Shown here piece after piece: positions 1 through 12,320 of a DNA stretch of 64,000 nucleotides (its first letter is position 1; every line of letters begins with the position of its first letter). This DNA comes from Multifurca ochricompacta. Lineage: Eukaryota > Basidiomycota > Agaricomycetes > Russulales > Russulaceae. The notes below the pieces were generated by a model, which saw only the letters and a list, made by a program, of their open reading frames with translations, was not told the DNA's origin and did not search any database. Both the position numbers and the translations under genes were made by a program. The DNA is taken from NCBI GenBank assembly GCA_022496185.1, contig WTXG01000021.1, positions 62,001 to 126,000 on the forward strand, in the 5' to 3' direction.

Positions 1-3000
1 AGGGTCGACCCTACCCTTTCATATAAAATAAAAAATAAAAAACATACACATACATAGACATACACATATACATATACATATATATACATATGCATACACA
101 CTCATACAACCCCCAAAAGAGTGTGGGCGTTTATCGCTGGAGAGTTGTCAACTCTGCGGCGTGAAATGAAAAGTAATGAAATGAAATGAAAAAGCTTCTT
201 GCGAAAGTAAAAAAAAAAAAAAAAGGTTTGGTTGTGAGGAGAGAGAGGATTGGGTTGGGGAGGGGTGCGAGGGTGGGAGAGAAACAAGACTAGACTAGAC
301 GTAGACAAGCAACAAACGGACAGATCGTGGTGAGGTCCGACCGCAGCAAGTTTGAAGTAAAATACCGTGTGTATGTGTTAGCTAGTATGCATCTGCATCC
401 ACAACTTGATAACCCGCCTAGTGACAAGACTAGGCTGGTCGGTTGTACCTGGTTATGGATCAGCCTTATGTCAAACACAAAGAGGCTGGCAGAGGGGGCG
501 GATGGACGGCACTTACCTACCTACCTATGCTACGTTCCTCCTCTCTATTCAATCACACCATCATGCAAACAGAATAATCACCAACCCCCCCCCCTCCCCC
601 TCCCCCTCAACCCTCACCTCCATATCAATATCTCGCTACGTACGAGAATTGGAAAAAACCTCGCATGATGGCGATATCTACATGATCTAGGGGCAAAATG
701 ACCAACCAAAAGACCGGGTTGCATCGAGATAAGCGTGCAAAGTGTTCTCCATAAATCCCTCGTAGTGTGTTGTGTTGTACAAATTAATCGTGTAGAATGA
801 CAATGATTTCTTCTCTCTCCTTCCCTGCTCACGAGCCCTCGTGGAGTCCCCCCCCCCGAAAGCAGTTAATGGGAAAGTCAAACCCCAATCATTACCCCAA
901 TTATCTTACAATCGAATCAAATTTTAGAAAGCCATCAAAAAAATAAAAAAATAAAGCAAGCAGTTTTTCTTTTTTTCTTTTTCTTCTGAATCGAAGCTGA
1001 GTTGGAGGAAGGGAGGGAGGGAGATAGAGATAGAATAGAGTAGAAGCGTGGAGCCGTGGTGCGGGCAGGCCGTTGACGAAGTCGAAGCAAAACGCATGGC
1101 GCATGTTGTATGTATGACTGGCCTTTTTGTATTGCATTCTAACGTACATCCTTTAAATGAATGAATTGCCCTCCACCCCGCGTTGTTTGTCTGTATATAT
1201 TCCTGTCCTGAGGGTTTGCAAGGTATTTAAAAGGTTTGTCTGTTCTAACGTTCTATAAGGTTTGTGAGCTCAAGTGCGACAGCAAGGAATCCCAAGAGCG
1301 ATATTTAGCGTGAGGCAGACAGGCAGACAGGCAGGCAGGCACCCCCGCCCCACGTTTTGAGATAAAGTGCGAGATGCATCTGACACCACCCATGTCCCAC
1401 CAGGCCTAGGCTTCGGTTTGTATAGTCACGCCTGTAATTGATAAGAGAGCCCGAAGCCCAATTCGGCAATAGTGTTGCCAGATGGTTGGCGCTGTTCTTC
1501 CACCAATGACTAAGTCGCTCTTGAGATACAGCAAAAGCATGTACGGGGGGGGAAGGAGGGGGGCACGCGGAGACTCGAGCAACGTTCACATCGCGCGCTC
1601 CGTGGATGGCAGGCAACAAGATATACATCCCGCCACATGCATACAACACATGGGGAATAACAATGACCACTCTCCAAAGGGTTTGCATCCGCGAGTTTTC
1701 GAAATAGAATCCCCAAGAAACTCGTAGGACGGAACGCTGCCGAGAAACGACATAGAATCGGCGAGGTGACGTGCGCGCGTGTTCTAGATCAGATCCCATA
1801 CACCCGAAGAGATAGATAGCTTCATCAGGGCCCACCCACACATGAGGGATAATCATGATAGTAGTCAAGCTGACAAATATAACAAAAAAGGGGCACGGAG
1901 CGGTGCGAGGCTGACATAGATAGACGATAGATAGGCCTTCAGAGATGCAGGATACGACATTTGTCGTGAGAGATCTTTCCAATGAAGCGCGTGTGGACGA
2001 TTAAACTGTTTGTGGGCGCATGAAGGCGTCCCCCAACGGCGCGTTGTTGCCCGATTGAGCCTGTGCATACGGCAAATATCGTCGCGGGGGGGGGGGAGGT
2101 TATCATATGCCATCGTGTGTAAGCGCACGGAGGGGTCATGCGTTGATAGGAGGTTATGATGAAGAGCGTGTGGATATACAGACGCCGCATACGCATGCCA
2201 CCGGTACCGGCACGAAACATCCCAGTGCCAAGAGGTGATCATGAGTGGGGCCAGCCAGACGACGCTCAGAGGCGCTTGTGCGCTACCGGGTCTCGGCGCG
2301 GACATCCCTTAAGGCCTTACGGCAACACGGCCAGGACGGTCGGCGTTGCGGACATGGCATGGTGGCACAATCAATAAGAGGACGGAGGGCGTCGTAGTAC
2401 ACGCAGACATATACGAACGGTCCGCGACGGATAGCGTAAACGCGATCCAATAGGCTAGATAAATAGGGCTACTTGCCCATTGGGATAGAACTTGACCTCT
2501 GAAACAGAGAAGAGTTCTGAGATCAATAACGAGATTCGTGGAGCCATTGTCCCATTGAGAATTTGTGGAGACAAAGACTAAAGATGCTACGGAGGTTGTG
2601 TCGTTAGCAGAGATAATCAGGCTGATGTTTCCACCACCCCCAACATTATACTGTGGAGTGACTTCTCGGCGATTTTTTTGGTGGGTGGCGAAAAGCCTTA
2701 TTTCCACGTCAGGAACAGCAGGGACCATTGTTAGCGAGACAAAGGCACAAGCAAGTGAGATAATTGTGCAACAATCCCTTACTGACTTAACGGACCATCC
2801 TTCTTCCTAAGCCACTAGTGCCTGTCATTTTGCGAATAAGCTTCTGGTGGTCGGTGATTTTGGTCTCACATAAACCTGGTAGGCGGCCAGCAGAAATGTA
2901 TATCTAGAAATTTGTTCTCTGTAGTAAGAGCCTGAGCACAGAGTACCGAGCGGGGAGGCTGCCAATGAGTTAGAGCATGAAATGGTCGCAACGCAACGGG

Positions 3001-4362
3001 GGGCAGGCCTGCCAGCCTGACTGAGCGTTCTAGTTGATAGGTGCCGTCGGTCTGGCGGTCCGGTACTAACATTACATAATACGTCGTTATCATTATCAGC
3101 CACCGCCACTGCCACTATTTGACAAGTCAACAAGGGACAATATAACTACTCTCAGGCCTGATATTCTCTTTGCAGCCCCTCCTTATTTCCGTGAAAGTTC
3201 ACGACTTGTCTGCTATTGACCCTAATTATTTCCCACTCTACGATAAACTCAGCTTTATCAATTCAATAAACCGCACCGGCTCGACTTGGGGGGGGGGGGG
3301 GGGCTCACGACAATTTGTCCATATACTTCCGGAGCGGGTTTGGCACTACGTTACTTCCTGTTCCAAGGGAAGCCCTTATACTCATGGTAGGAGCTTTTTT
3401 CTCTTCTCATTATCATGGCATGAACATCTGAGTCTGTCAATTGTTTAGACCCACGCGGTCCCCAACACTCAGTTTTCACCGGCCCGCTTCCGAAGCTGCT
3501 AACCTTGTATCATTCCTTCTGGCCGCGTGGTTGTCCTCCTGACTCCGCCAGCACAATGTCTTTACTCTGAAAAGGCTAGTTCTGCTTCTTTCTGCTTGGT
3601 ATCTGCTACCATGGCATCTCATATGAACCCTCACATGAGGAGTAAGTTTTTACCCGACTCCTCGCAGCAAATCACAACAGGTGTTATTCCTATGTCTACG
3701 CTACTGGATGCCTTTTGCTCTTCGTTAACCAACTGCAACAACACTGTAATCCCTTGAGCTCATGGTGAACACAGGGCGCAGTAGCCAGGGTACTGCCATT
3801 ATTATGCAGCTTTAAATTTTAGCTTTCCCCAATTCAAGGACGCACCCCACACTATCACAATTCTCTACAACAAGAAAATTTGCATTTCATTCTCACGGGA
3901 CGCTTGATAAACTATGCCTCTTTTATTAACGGCCCATATGTAGCAATACTATATGCTGATTCTTGTGATTTCTCCCTCTTGGAACATCCAAGATCTCTCG
4001 TGGCTGCTCAATCCGTCGTCAATGTTGATATTTGGTTGAATGCTTTGTAGTGTGACCCCACGGAGGGTCTAACCACTCGCGCACGAGACTATATGGCCGC
4101 ATGCCTCTATCGCTATCTGGTCATTCTCCATTTCTATTTAGCCAGCATCCGTTCGCCATGTAGGGTGAAAAATCACACCGTTTCCGCTTGGCTCTGCGGA
4201 GAAAGCACGCCCTCGTGAGCTCTCGAGTGTCTGATGACTTTTGAGTTCTGCTACCTGCTCACCGGCCTAGCTATTGGCTGCGCTTTCATAAAAGAGCCGT
4301 TTTTCTCCTTGTAGCCGTCTAACCAAGTGGTTTTACCTGGTTGTTGTCTTGCTCTTTCTGCT
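1..4362. other. Gene-poor left end, no supportable gene
   Basis: I see no reading frame here with recognisable protein family features. The stretch has short simple-sequence tracts (A/T-rich and CATA-type runs at 25-100, poly-A near 210, C runs near 590 and 850, a G run near 3290-3302). The longest minus-strand frame, 1305-1982, has an amino-acid composition and GC pattern that look random and overlaps other random frames. The 3.2-4.2 kb part differs in texture (more T/C-rich) and may be old transposon debris, but no domain could be recognised. Confidence 0.4.
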
Positions 4363-6024
4363 ATGAAGTTCACATCTGCATCAACTGTTGCCCTCTCCAT
4401 GTTTCTTGCAGGGAGAGTGCACGCGGCGACGTACAACGTCGCCGACACCTTCCAGGGAAACTCTTTTTCTCCGGGTTTTCTTTTTTTCCCAAGCAGATCC
4501 CACACATGGACGCGTGTAAGTGTGTTGTTCACTCGCCCTGCTTCCCCGCCAAAAAAAAAAATTTTCTGATGCACTTGCTGGACAGTAACTACGTGACCCA
4601 AGCACAAGCGCAGAGCCTCGGGCTCGCCACGGTGTCAGGCAGTAACTTTATCCTGCGCGCAGACCATACGACTACGCTCAGTCCTAGCGGGCCAGGGCGC
4701 AACTCGTTCCGAATCATTTCTAACAAGAAATACGCCACACACGTCTCTGTGTGGGTGGCTGTTGTTTCTTTTTTGTTATGTAGCTTGGAAAACTAACGGT
4801 GGGGCAACTACCCGCGTGCAGTTTCAACGTGCAACATATGCCGCAGGGCTGTGGGTAAGTTGGTTTTGATTTTTGCCTTTCTTTTTTTGGAACGGGTAAG
4901 GGCTGAAATGATCACACAGGACGTGGCCCGCCATCTGGGAGCTTGGCGACAACTGGCCGTATGGTGTAGGTTTTCCTAGCCAGGCGCCGCCCTGCGTTCA
5001 ATGATTGGCGCTGATAATTCGTGTACACACAAGGGCGAAGTTGACATAGTTGAAGGTGTCAACGACCAGGTGCCGAACACATCATCCCTTCATACAAGTC
5101 CCGGTATGGATCGCCATCATCACTATCTTGTCAGGGGCGAGCGAAATGGAAACTAACTCTTCCTCTTTCAGGATGCACGGTTCCAGCGTCGCGCTCAGAA
5201 ACCGGGTAATGAACCACGCCAGTGGATCTGCTGTTACAATTATCGCTGAGACTGACTCGACAACGCCATAGAATTGCCACCGGATTGGACTGCAACGCTT
5301 TCGCCAACAGTAACGCTGGCTGTGGGGTGCAAACGAGTGCTCCTGACAACTATGGACCCGCATTTAACAACAATGGCGGGGGATGGTTAGTGAAGTCGTC
5401 TCTGCCCCTTCCCCCCCCTTCCCCCCCCCCCCCCCCCTTTTTTTTTCTTCAAAACTAGTTGAATCGAACTTGTGAGTTGATTCTCGCTAAAAAAAAAACA
5501 AAAAACAAAAAAATAGGTACGCGATGGAGCGCACGCCCACATTCATCAAAATCTGGTTCTGGCCACGAAACGCTGGCAACGTCCCCTCAGACGTAAGAAA
5601 CGGGGGGGGCTCGGTCAACACGGGCGCCTGGGGCACACCTACGGGGTACTTCCCGAACAATGCATGCGACATCAGCAGCAAATTTACCCCTTCGAACATA
5701 ATCATCAATCTCACCTTCTGTCTGTATTCGTTTCTTTTTATCTCTATCTCTATTTTTTTTTTTTTTTGTTGGAAGAGCTATTCGTTGATGCGTTTATGAA
5801 TTATTGATTTAGGTGGAGACTGGGCTGGCTCAGTCTATGGCTCGTCGGGATGCCCGGGTACCTGTGATGGTAAGCTTGCACATTGACGCAAAAGCGGGCG
5901 GTACAGAACTAACTTATTGAATTGTTTTTTTTTTTTAAAAAAACGTGCAGATTTCGTTAACAACAACCCGGGCGCGTTCGCCAACGCGCACTTTGAATTC
6001 GAATGGGTGAAAGTGTACCAATAA
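4363..6024 (+). CDS. Secreted GH16 endo-beta-1,3(4)-glucanase (laminarinase, Lam16A-like)
   Basis: A glycoside hydrolase family 16 enzyme that cleaves beta-1,3/1,4- or beta-1,3/1,6-glucans outside the cell, with a role in cell-wall glucan turnover or feeding. The protein starts with a signal peptide (MKFTSASTVALSMFLAGRVHA) from ATG 4363. The catalytic motif GEVDIVEGVND (E-x-D-x-x-E, nucleophile and acid/base) lies near 5034-5067. Other family landmarks follow in order: ADPTHGRVNYV, RADHTTTLSPSGPGRNS, HMPQGCGTWPAIWE, the Cys-rich GLDCNAF..GCGVQ segment, GGGWYAMERT, FPNNACDI, INLTFCGDWAG and the final HFEFEWVKVYQ with stop at 6022-6024. About eight short introns interrupt it, for example GTAGGT before the catalytic exon and GTTAGT after GGG at 5388. 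The family pattern is very close to Phanerochaete Lam16A. Odd point: between 4460 and 4495 the frame breaks; adding one T in each of two T runs restores a normal family sequence. No other glucanase gene is adjacent. Confidence 0.95.
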
Positions 6025-7781
6025 ACGAGACATCCCACGAGGTCTTTTCTTATTTTCTCTATTGTGTGATTCGAAGAATATGTACGAGTCCGTCGAAGCC
6101 AAAAAGACGTGTACGAATCCCTTGTAGAAAACATTTTCTGTCGTGTACTTTTGTCATCATCATATGCAAAAACATACTCTTATGACAATATTTTTCTGAT
6201 TTATTTTCAGGAAGGGGGAAAAAAAAATATGGCTATGCGACGTTTGGAGCGGCTCTCGAGGATGACTTTCTTTAGTATGACCTGAAAGAATCAACTGAAT
6301 GGTTCAGCTCAGAGACACCTTATCCATCCATCACATAACGCAAGGAACGACAGTAATCGTGGGTACATGAGCATGAGTACCAAGAGAATTAAGCACTCAG
6401 CCGCCCGCCGAGCAAATTGCTCCACAATGATTTGGGAATCTGCCAAGATGTGGAGATGACAGTTGCTGTATGTCTGTCTGTCAGGCACTTGCCAACGTCC
6501 TGTAAAACGGGAGATGAGAAAAGAAGGCTAAGCCTTGAAAAAATCACACACAAGACACGAATATGTGTAAATAAATAGATATGATACGTATACGATACGT
6601 AACTACTTGTTTTTTCTCTTTTGATTCAACCGCGGAGGTGTTACGCCCGCCGGTACCGTTTGAAGATCCTGCGCCGCACCGCTCGGGATGACGAAACATA
6701 CTACAAAAGAAACAAAGAAGCTTCGCAACGGATGCTGAACTGATGACAACCGAACATAACCGACTACCGACAAACGGGAAGGGAAAAAAGAGGAGATCCG
6801 GGTATTCATTTTAGAATTGAATATACCCACGTACATACAATACAAATAGATAAATGGTTAGGTTGTCAGTGGTGAACTGAACTTAACAATAACAGAGCTT
6901 TACGGCAAGCCGTCCCCCCTCACACCAATCAATAGCCGCACATCTATGTATGGCAGTGCGCGCGGAGGCTGTGCGGTTACGGAGTGTCGCGCCCGCCTGA
7001 ATGGGGCCCCGTACGCTGAACAGCGATGAGACGAGGTCATACTGCGGTCCTGTTAAGTCAGATGACAAACCGGGGGTCTCCTGATAGGGCCTAAATGGTG
7101 TCCGGCCCTCGTGACTCGCTCCCTCGGTTGTGTGGTCGCCGTCTCATTTCCATTTGCAAAAGTTTGGTCCGTCCTGTCAGAAGTAAACAACTGATAGTTT
7201 TGGCCGAAGCCGAAACACACAGAGGACGCGGCGATAAGTAGCACACAGGATTGGTGTGTTATTGGTCAGGCTCGTCGTCGCTAGTGCTGCTCTAAGCTAT
7301 TAAAGGTGGGGGGACAAGGGACACCAGACCGGAGAGGCGGGAGACACAAGTGTGCGCTCCGCGTGGCATTATAGGCTGCGACAACGTAAAGCTTTAATCA
7401 CCGCAAGGGTGGGTGGGGGGGGGGGGGGGCCGCAGAAACGCAGAAACGCAGAAACGCAGAAACGCAGAAATCTTGTAATCATAGGTGGGAAAGAAAGGCC
7501 GTACTGCACTTGTATGTAACCACCTTCCATTGGCGAAAGCACCTGTCAACAAGTAACTTTGTTTGTACGTGTACCGTACTCGGGTCATAGTTGAGGGGCT
7601 ATGCTTCTACAAAGAAAATCAGACAGATATTATATTCATATCCCGGAACACCGAACGACCTCATTGGGGGAGAAGGGATTCATACATACCCGCAAATCAC
7701 ATGGAGATAGAGACTACAGTACTGTGAAAACCTACACACCTGATTGCCTTGGTTGGTCATGCGGGGTACGAGAAATGAAGG
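6025..7781. other. Intergenic stretch without a supported gene
   Basis: The 3' flanks of the convergent GH16 gene and TAD1 lie here. I see only short random frames, a long G run at about 7415-7429 and a tandem repeat listed separately. Confidence 0.5.
7431..7470. repeat. Tandem 8-bp repeat CGCAGAAA, five copies
   Basis: Five perfect head-to-tail copies of an 8-base unit directly after a long G tract. There are no spacers, so it is a simple minisatellite. Confidence 0.95.
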
Positions 7782-9306
7782 CTAGACGTCGCTTCGCAGT
7801 TCCCCGCGTGCATCAAATGACTCCCACTCTTCACCACTAACCACCCAGCCCGTGAATGGGGCGCCTAGGCCTAATAACGATTGTTTTGCGGTTTGATAGA
7901 TGGTCGCAGCCTGCTTAGCCGTGTAATAGGAAGCGCTCTCGCTATGAAGAGTTAGTGTATAGAACACAGAAACGTAATACGCGCGGACGCACTGAGGAAT
8001 CGCGTGACCAAGGATGTCGAGAGTCATACGCACAAGCTCGAAAAAGGCTATTTTGGAGAGCATTGGACTGCATAGCGTCCCGAAACTCAATGGGCTGACC
8101 CTGACGAAGATCACGCACGCACCGAAATTTAGGGTTGAGCCTATGCTTTGGCGGAACGCCACGTCTCTGACCATTGATGAGCACCTCCCGCCCCTTGTCC
8201 GCCACCCAGCAAAGTGCTACATGAGGCGAAAATTTAGGTTCACGTTTCAGTATGCTGTGCCTGCCAATGACGAACCATCGTTCGAAGTGGTGCTGGTGAC
8301 AGAAGCCATGGAACGGGAGTGCTTGAATGGAACATCCGTGAAATGGACTGCGGGACAGACAGCTCTATACGTCATTGGCAGGCCTTGGTACAAATATGAG
8401 TTAACGGGATCACTCCAAAATAATATGATGTAAGTTAAAGCAGGCATGCCTTCCAACTTCCCGAGCCGCTTGTGAAACGCACGCTCGCAGTCTTCGCGAA
8501 CCTGCGCACGCATAGATCCATCCACCTCGCCAAGCACGATCGCGTGAATGTAAACAGGCGAAAGTATGACACTTGCGAGTGCGCCTTGTATACCGAGCAC
8601 AGACCAACGCGTAATCTTATCACTGCATGACATGCTGAGCACGCGTGGTGCATCCCCACGCCCTGGTTTAGTGCGCAGCACGCCGAGGCGTGTGTAGCCA
8701 TCACGTCCTCGGGAGGGCGTGCTAGGCGACAAGAGAGGGCGCGCGAAAGCGTTCATGCGCGCGGATATTTCAGGGTCCTGTGTGGCAGCAAGAAAACCCA
8801 TGGACGCATCCCCACCTGCGAAAAAAAGGGTACTGAGAACTCAGGAAATGGAAGTAATGCAGAGTGCAGAGTCCAGGGAAAGGAGTGAGTGACGGAAGGG
8901 TCGGGGCGGTGGGAGACACACATGGTACTGTGGATGCATACATCCAGATTTGTATGCTGTCCCTGAGCGCATATAGGCCATCTTCACCTGGACAGATCCA
9001 CGAGGATGAGCCCGGTGCCTGGGCATCACGCTGTACCTCCTCTAGAAGCCATCGCGTCGCGCCGCGCCGCGCGATCACCTCCGCATGTGAGTCGTGAAGG
9101 GCATCACCACGCACGGGCAGGCGACTGGCTGGAAGGCACTTTACACCCGCGCCGAGAGAGATGAGCTGGGTGCGGCTAGAATGTGCATCGTGTAGCGCGA
9201 AGCCGGCTAGAACGGTGTATTTGCCTGGTTGAGGGGCAGAGGGTAGTACGGAATACTGCACAAGAACAGCAGAAACGACATCATTGGCCGCAGTAGAAGG
9301 CCGCAT
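7782..9306 (-). CDS. TAD1: tRNA-specific adenosine deaminase 1 (TAD1/ADAT1)
   Basis: Deaminates adenosine 37, next to the anticodon, of tRNA-Ala to inosine; it carries the single A-deaminase domain shared with ADAR enzymes. Landmarks: [10 protein letters not shown] near the start, zinc ligand and proton-shuttle Glu in [21 protein letters not shown] (about 9085-9040), PCGDASMGF created exactly by splicing the exon ending at about 8924 to the one starting at about 8810, [10 protein letters not shown] and [20 protein letters not shown] (inositol-phosphate-binding and core motifs), [12 protein letters not shown], then [22 protein letters not shown] and a C-terminal helix region. Introns inferred: GTGTGT donor after PCC at about 8924; GTTCGT at about 8274 to TAG at about 8213; GTGCGT at about 8125 to CAG at about 8072, which joins KFR to [14 protein letters not shown] 9306 is the first Met before the conserved block; a further upstream exon cannot be excluded. 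Confidence 0.95.
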
Positions 9307-11122
9307 CTGCGCTTGATCCTTGATAGCTAGTCTAGGTGCGGTGATGAATGAACGAGTCTACTCTATGAAAGGATCAGGAAGAGGGAAGAGACGAAGTAAT
9401 TATTGATCGGAATCAATACAACTGCGAATGATGATGTTTAGTATCTAGACCTAAGCCTAAGTCTAAACTTACCGCCCTCAATCAGTCGTGGTCGTCGTGG
9501 TCGGTGGTCGTGATCGTCTAAAAAAACACGAATTTAGACTGACGGCTTCCGGCCCGTGGAGATACGGATGACGTAGTTACTCCGCACATGTGCACTGACA
9601 CCATCATGGACCGACACCAGACCATGCCATAGATATGGAGCTGTGGGTGGAACTGGAAAGTTCATTCAAAAAGGATAAAAAGAGGATCAAGAGACTCTAT
9701 AGAGTCCTTTTACCAAGTTGATTCTTATTGATCTATGTACGTATCCTTCCTCATCTGTTTTACCGCCTGTAATTGGAAACTATTCATCTACGTCATCAAA
9801 CCGCGTACCCTCGGACCTAATTATCATAGCATGCAGCTCTTTAGGACGGGACATCGTGGTGCCCGTGATGATGCCCATGCCACACTACACAACGGCGACT
9901 CGGTTGGGGTATTTACCCGCGTAAGAAGCGCGAACGTGTTGCCGGCGGATATCGTACGTAGCTGCGCTATCCATAAACTTAACCCTGTACCCCACCAAAC
10001 CTGACATACGCACACACACACGCACGCACGCCACACATTGGGCCTTTCGAACCAGGTGCCGTGCTTGTCAATCCCAACACGAAGAGGGATGGACGGCGCA
10101 ACGCCAAGCGGGAGCTCCGTCGCATGGTAAGCGAGTTTTTTTTTATTGGCTAGTGTTGTTGCAGCGCAGCGCAACGAACCATACTGTACCTGTAACTTTA
10201 AAAAATGTTCTGGTCCGGCCTCTCGCAGGGTCGTGGAAATGAGGTTCATGTGCCGCTCATGACGAAGGGTCAAACGTATGCTCGGAATTCGTAGCACGCC
10301 TCTCGCCGCGAGCGCAAAATGCGAAAAAGGCTGAGCGTCGCCGGGGTTGGTTCTTCACCCGGGGTTCGCAAACCTCGCCGTAATCTGTGTCTGACTTGGC
10401 GCAACTTGATTTGCCCGTTGATTCGAAGCGGAGTTAGTCTTCATTTTGACGTGAGATTTCTTCCCCCCCCCCCCCCGCCCACCTGTCGATTTGTCGATTT
10501 AATTCAATGAATAGTGATTGAACTTTATCATTACCCTTATGTGGCACCGTTACGGTTGCTCTATATCTTTCTCTCTCTCTCTCTTCTCTGGCTTTGTGAT
10601 ACCGCCCCACTTAATGAGAAAGAAGAAAGAAGCACGCACTGTGCACACATGAAGGGAGTGTCAAGTTCATCTTCCGTTTCATCACCAAGTCTTATCCCGA
10701 TCATTGATAAATGTGCCCGATCGAAGTGAACCTGCCTCAACGTTTCCTTGCTTCAAGCTAACCCTCATGTCTGCAAACGCGAGGCTGCACAGCGTGTGTT
10801 GATGGTGGTTTTTACGACAAGTCATCCCATTACAAATGGTCTGCGGTCCATGACGTACGACGACTATTGTACATCGTAGTGGTACAGGGGAAACGCGAAA
10901 AAAAAAAAGGTTTTGACACGGCTCTTTTTTTCTGCAAAGTGCCTAACCACGAGAGCAAAAGACTCTCGACGTGGGGAAGGGTCGTGGGTGCGGGAGGGGA
11001 AGCGACATTACACAGAAGAAGAGGAAAAAAAGAGAAGAGAAGAATGCGAGAATACAACTCAATGCGCTGGTCATCAGGAATAAAGCATGGGAAATAATAA
11101 CTTATGGGAGAGAGGGTTACGT
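9307..11122. other. Intergenic; one unresolved minus-strand frame
   Basis: A 157-codon minus-strand frame (9824-10297) begins with a plausible coding-like stretch rich in Arg/His/Leu, then runs through a CA/GT-repeat-derived VCVCVC segment that looks non-coding. I could not place it in any family and do not call it a gene. The rest holds T/C runs (10460-10475, 10570-10585) and a CA-type microsatellite at 10007-10030. Confidence 0.4.
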
Positions 11123-12320
11123 TTAGTGGGTCGTCAGCACGGGAATCCAGACACCAGGGGTGATCTCCTCCAGACGGTGTAGCACAACGCGGTCCCAAGA
11201 AAGTGCGATCGCGTTTGACTGTAATTATCGATAATCGCTAAGTGACTGCAATGGAATGGTGTCGTCAGGGGGAAAAATACTCACCGACATGAAGTGCACA
11301 ATCGCTCTTGCAACGCGACGGGCAAGGCTTTGTAGGTTAACATAACCATCGTAGTCGGTGCTCACAGGGATCTCGTAAGTGAGTGAACGGAAGCCAGCCC
11401 ACTAAATCACAATCACACACAGTTTGTCATCAGCCCAAGACCAACAAACAAGCGCAAACAAGAAGTAGAATTGCGACGCACCCTGACTTTGAGCGTGATG
11501 CGACCACGCACATCCGGAGCGAGATCATGAAGCGAGTAGGCGACGCTTCGTGACAAGCGTATGCTGTCCGTCGCCTCATTCAGTGAGATTCCCTGACGGT
11601 AACCGCCCTTCAGGCGGAACTTGACGGTGATGCCACCTGGGCGGCGGTATGGGTCGGGAGCGTATCCCGATAGTCCCAAGCCAGGGCCGACACTCGAAGC
11701 GCGGCGCCCGCGCTTGGCGCTGTAGTGCGATGGGTACGGCGTCATCGGCGGTGCCGAAGGCAACAACGCGGGGGGACCAAAACCGCCACCGGTGCTAAGC
11801 GTGCGTCCGCGGCACCGAAACCATCATCGATCGGCGGTGGGAAATAGTTGTCCGAAAGAGGTGAGTTGTCGTATGAGTCCGGATATGCTGCTGCTGCACG
11901 AGGGGGAGGGGCGCCGGTTGGTTCGAAGCCTGAGGGAGGCTCGAAGGGGGGGGAGGGACGCTGCTCACGGGTGCTCATCGAATATGACGTTCCCATTGCT
12001 CCTGGTGGCGGGAAGGACCCAAATCCTCCATTGGGAGGGAATGGCTGTGAGACAAGGGGAGGAGGAGCGTTAGGTACAGGACCATTCTGCGGACCGGATG
12101 GCATGCGGGGGGGCGGAGGGCCGGGGGGCGGGCCGCTCACCTCCGGGTAACCACCAGCATTATACGGATCACTAAATTGACCACGGTCGTTGAATCCGTC
12201 TCGGCCTGGACGGAATGGGTCATTGTAGGGAGGGAAGCCTTGACCGGCGCCGAATGACGGGCCCGACGAGAATGACGGACGGCGGTTCCGGTATGTTGCT
12301 GGTTGATCGTACATTGACAT
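11123..12320 (-). CDS. Proline-rich protein with conserved C-terminal domain (fungal DUF, DUF6741-like)
   Basis: Function unknown. The N-terminal half (from ATG 12318-12320) is disordered and dominated by Pro, Gly, Ser and Tyr/Phe (MSMYDQPATYRNRRPSFSS, then GPPPGPPPPRMP and similar). The C-terminal part is ordered: GGITVKFRLKGGYRQGISLNEA, RSVAYSLHDLAPDVRGRITLK, then after a GTGCGT intron (about 11480 to 11403) WAGFRSLTYEIPVSTDYDGY and LARRVARAIVHFMS, and after a second intron (GTGAGT, about 11286 to 11217) WDRVVLHRLEEITPGVWIPVL with stop at 11123. This pattern resembles a family of fungal proteins I believe is catalogued as DUF6741; the name is from memory and unsure. The Pro-rich part and the conserved part are in different frames: a one-base shift is needed between about 11755 and 11815, where no intron fits. 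Confidence 0.78.

Noticed and set aside
1305..1982. 225-codon minus-strand frame
   Set aside because: Composition looks random (many Cys, Trp, His, His-rich turns), no family motif, overlapped by equally long frames in other phases.
7431..7470. CGCAGAAA copies as regulatory sites or CRISPR
   Set aside because: Perfect contiguous copies without spacers next to a G run; a minisatellite is enough.
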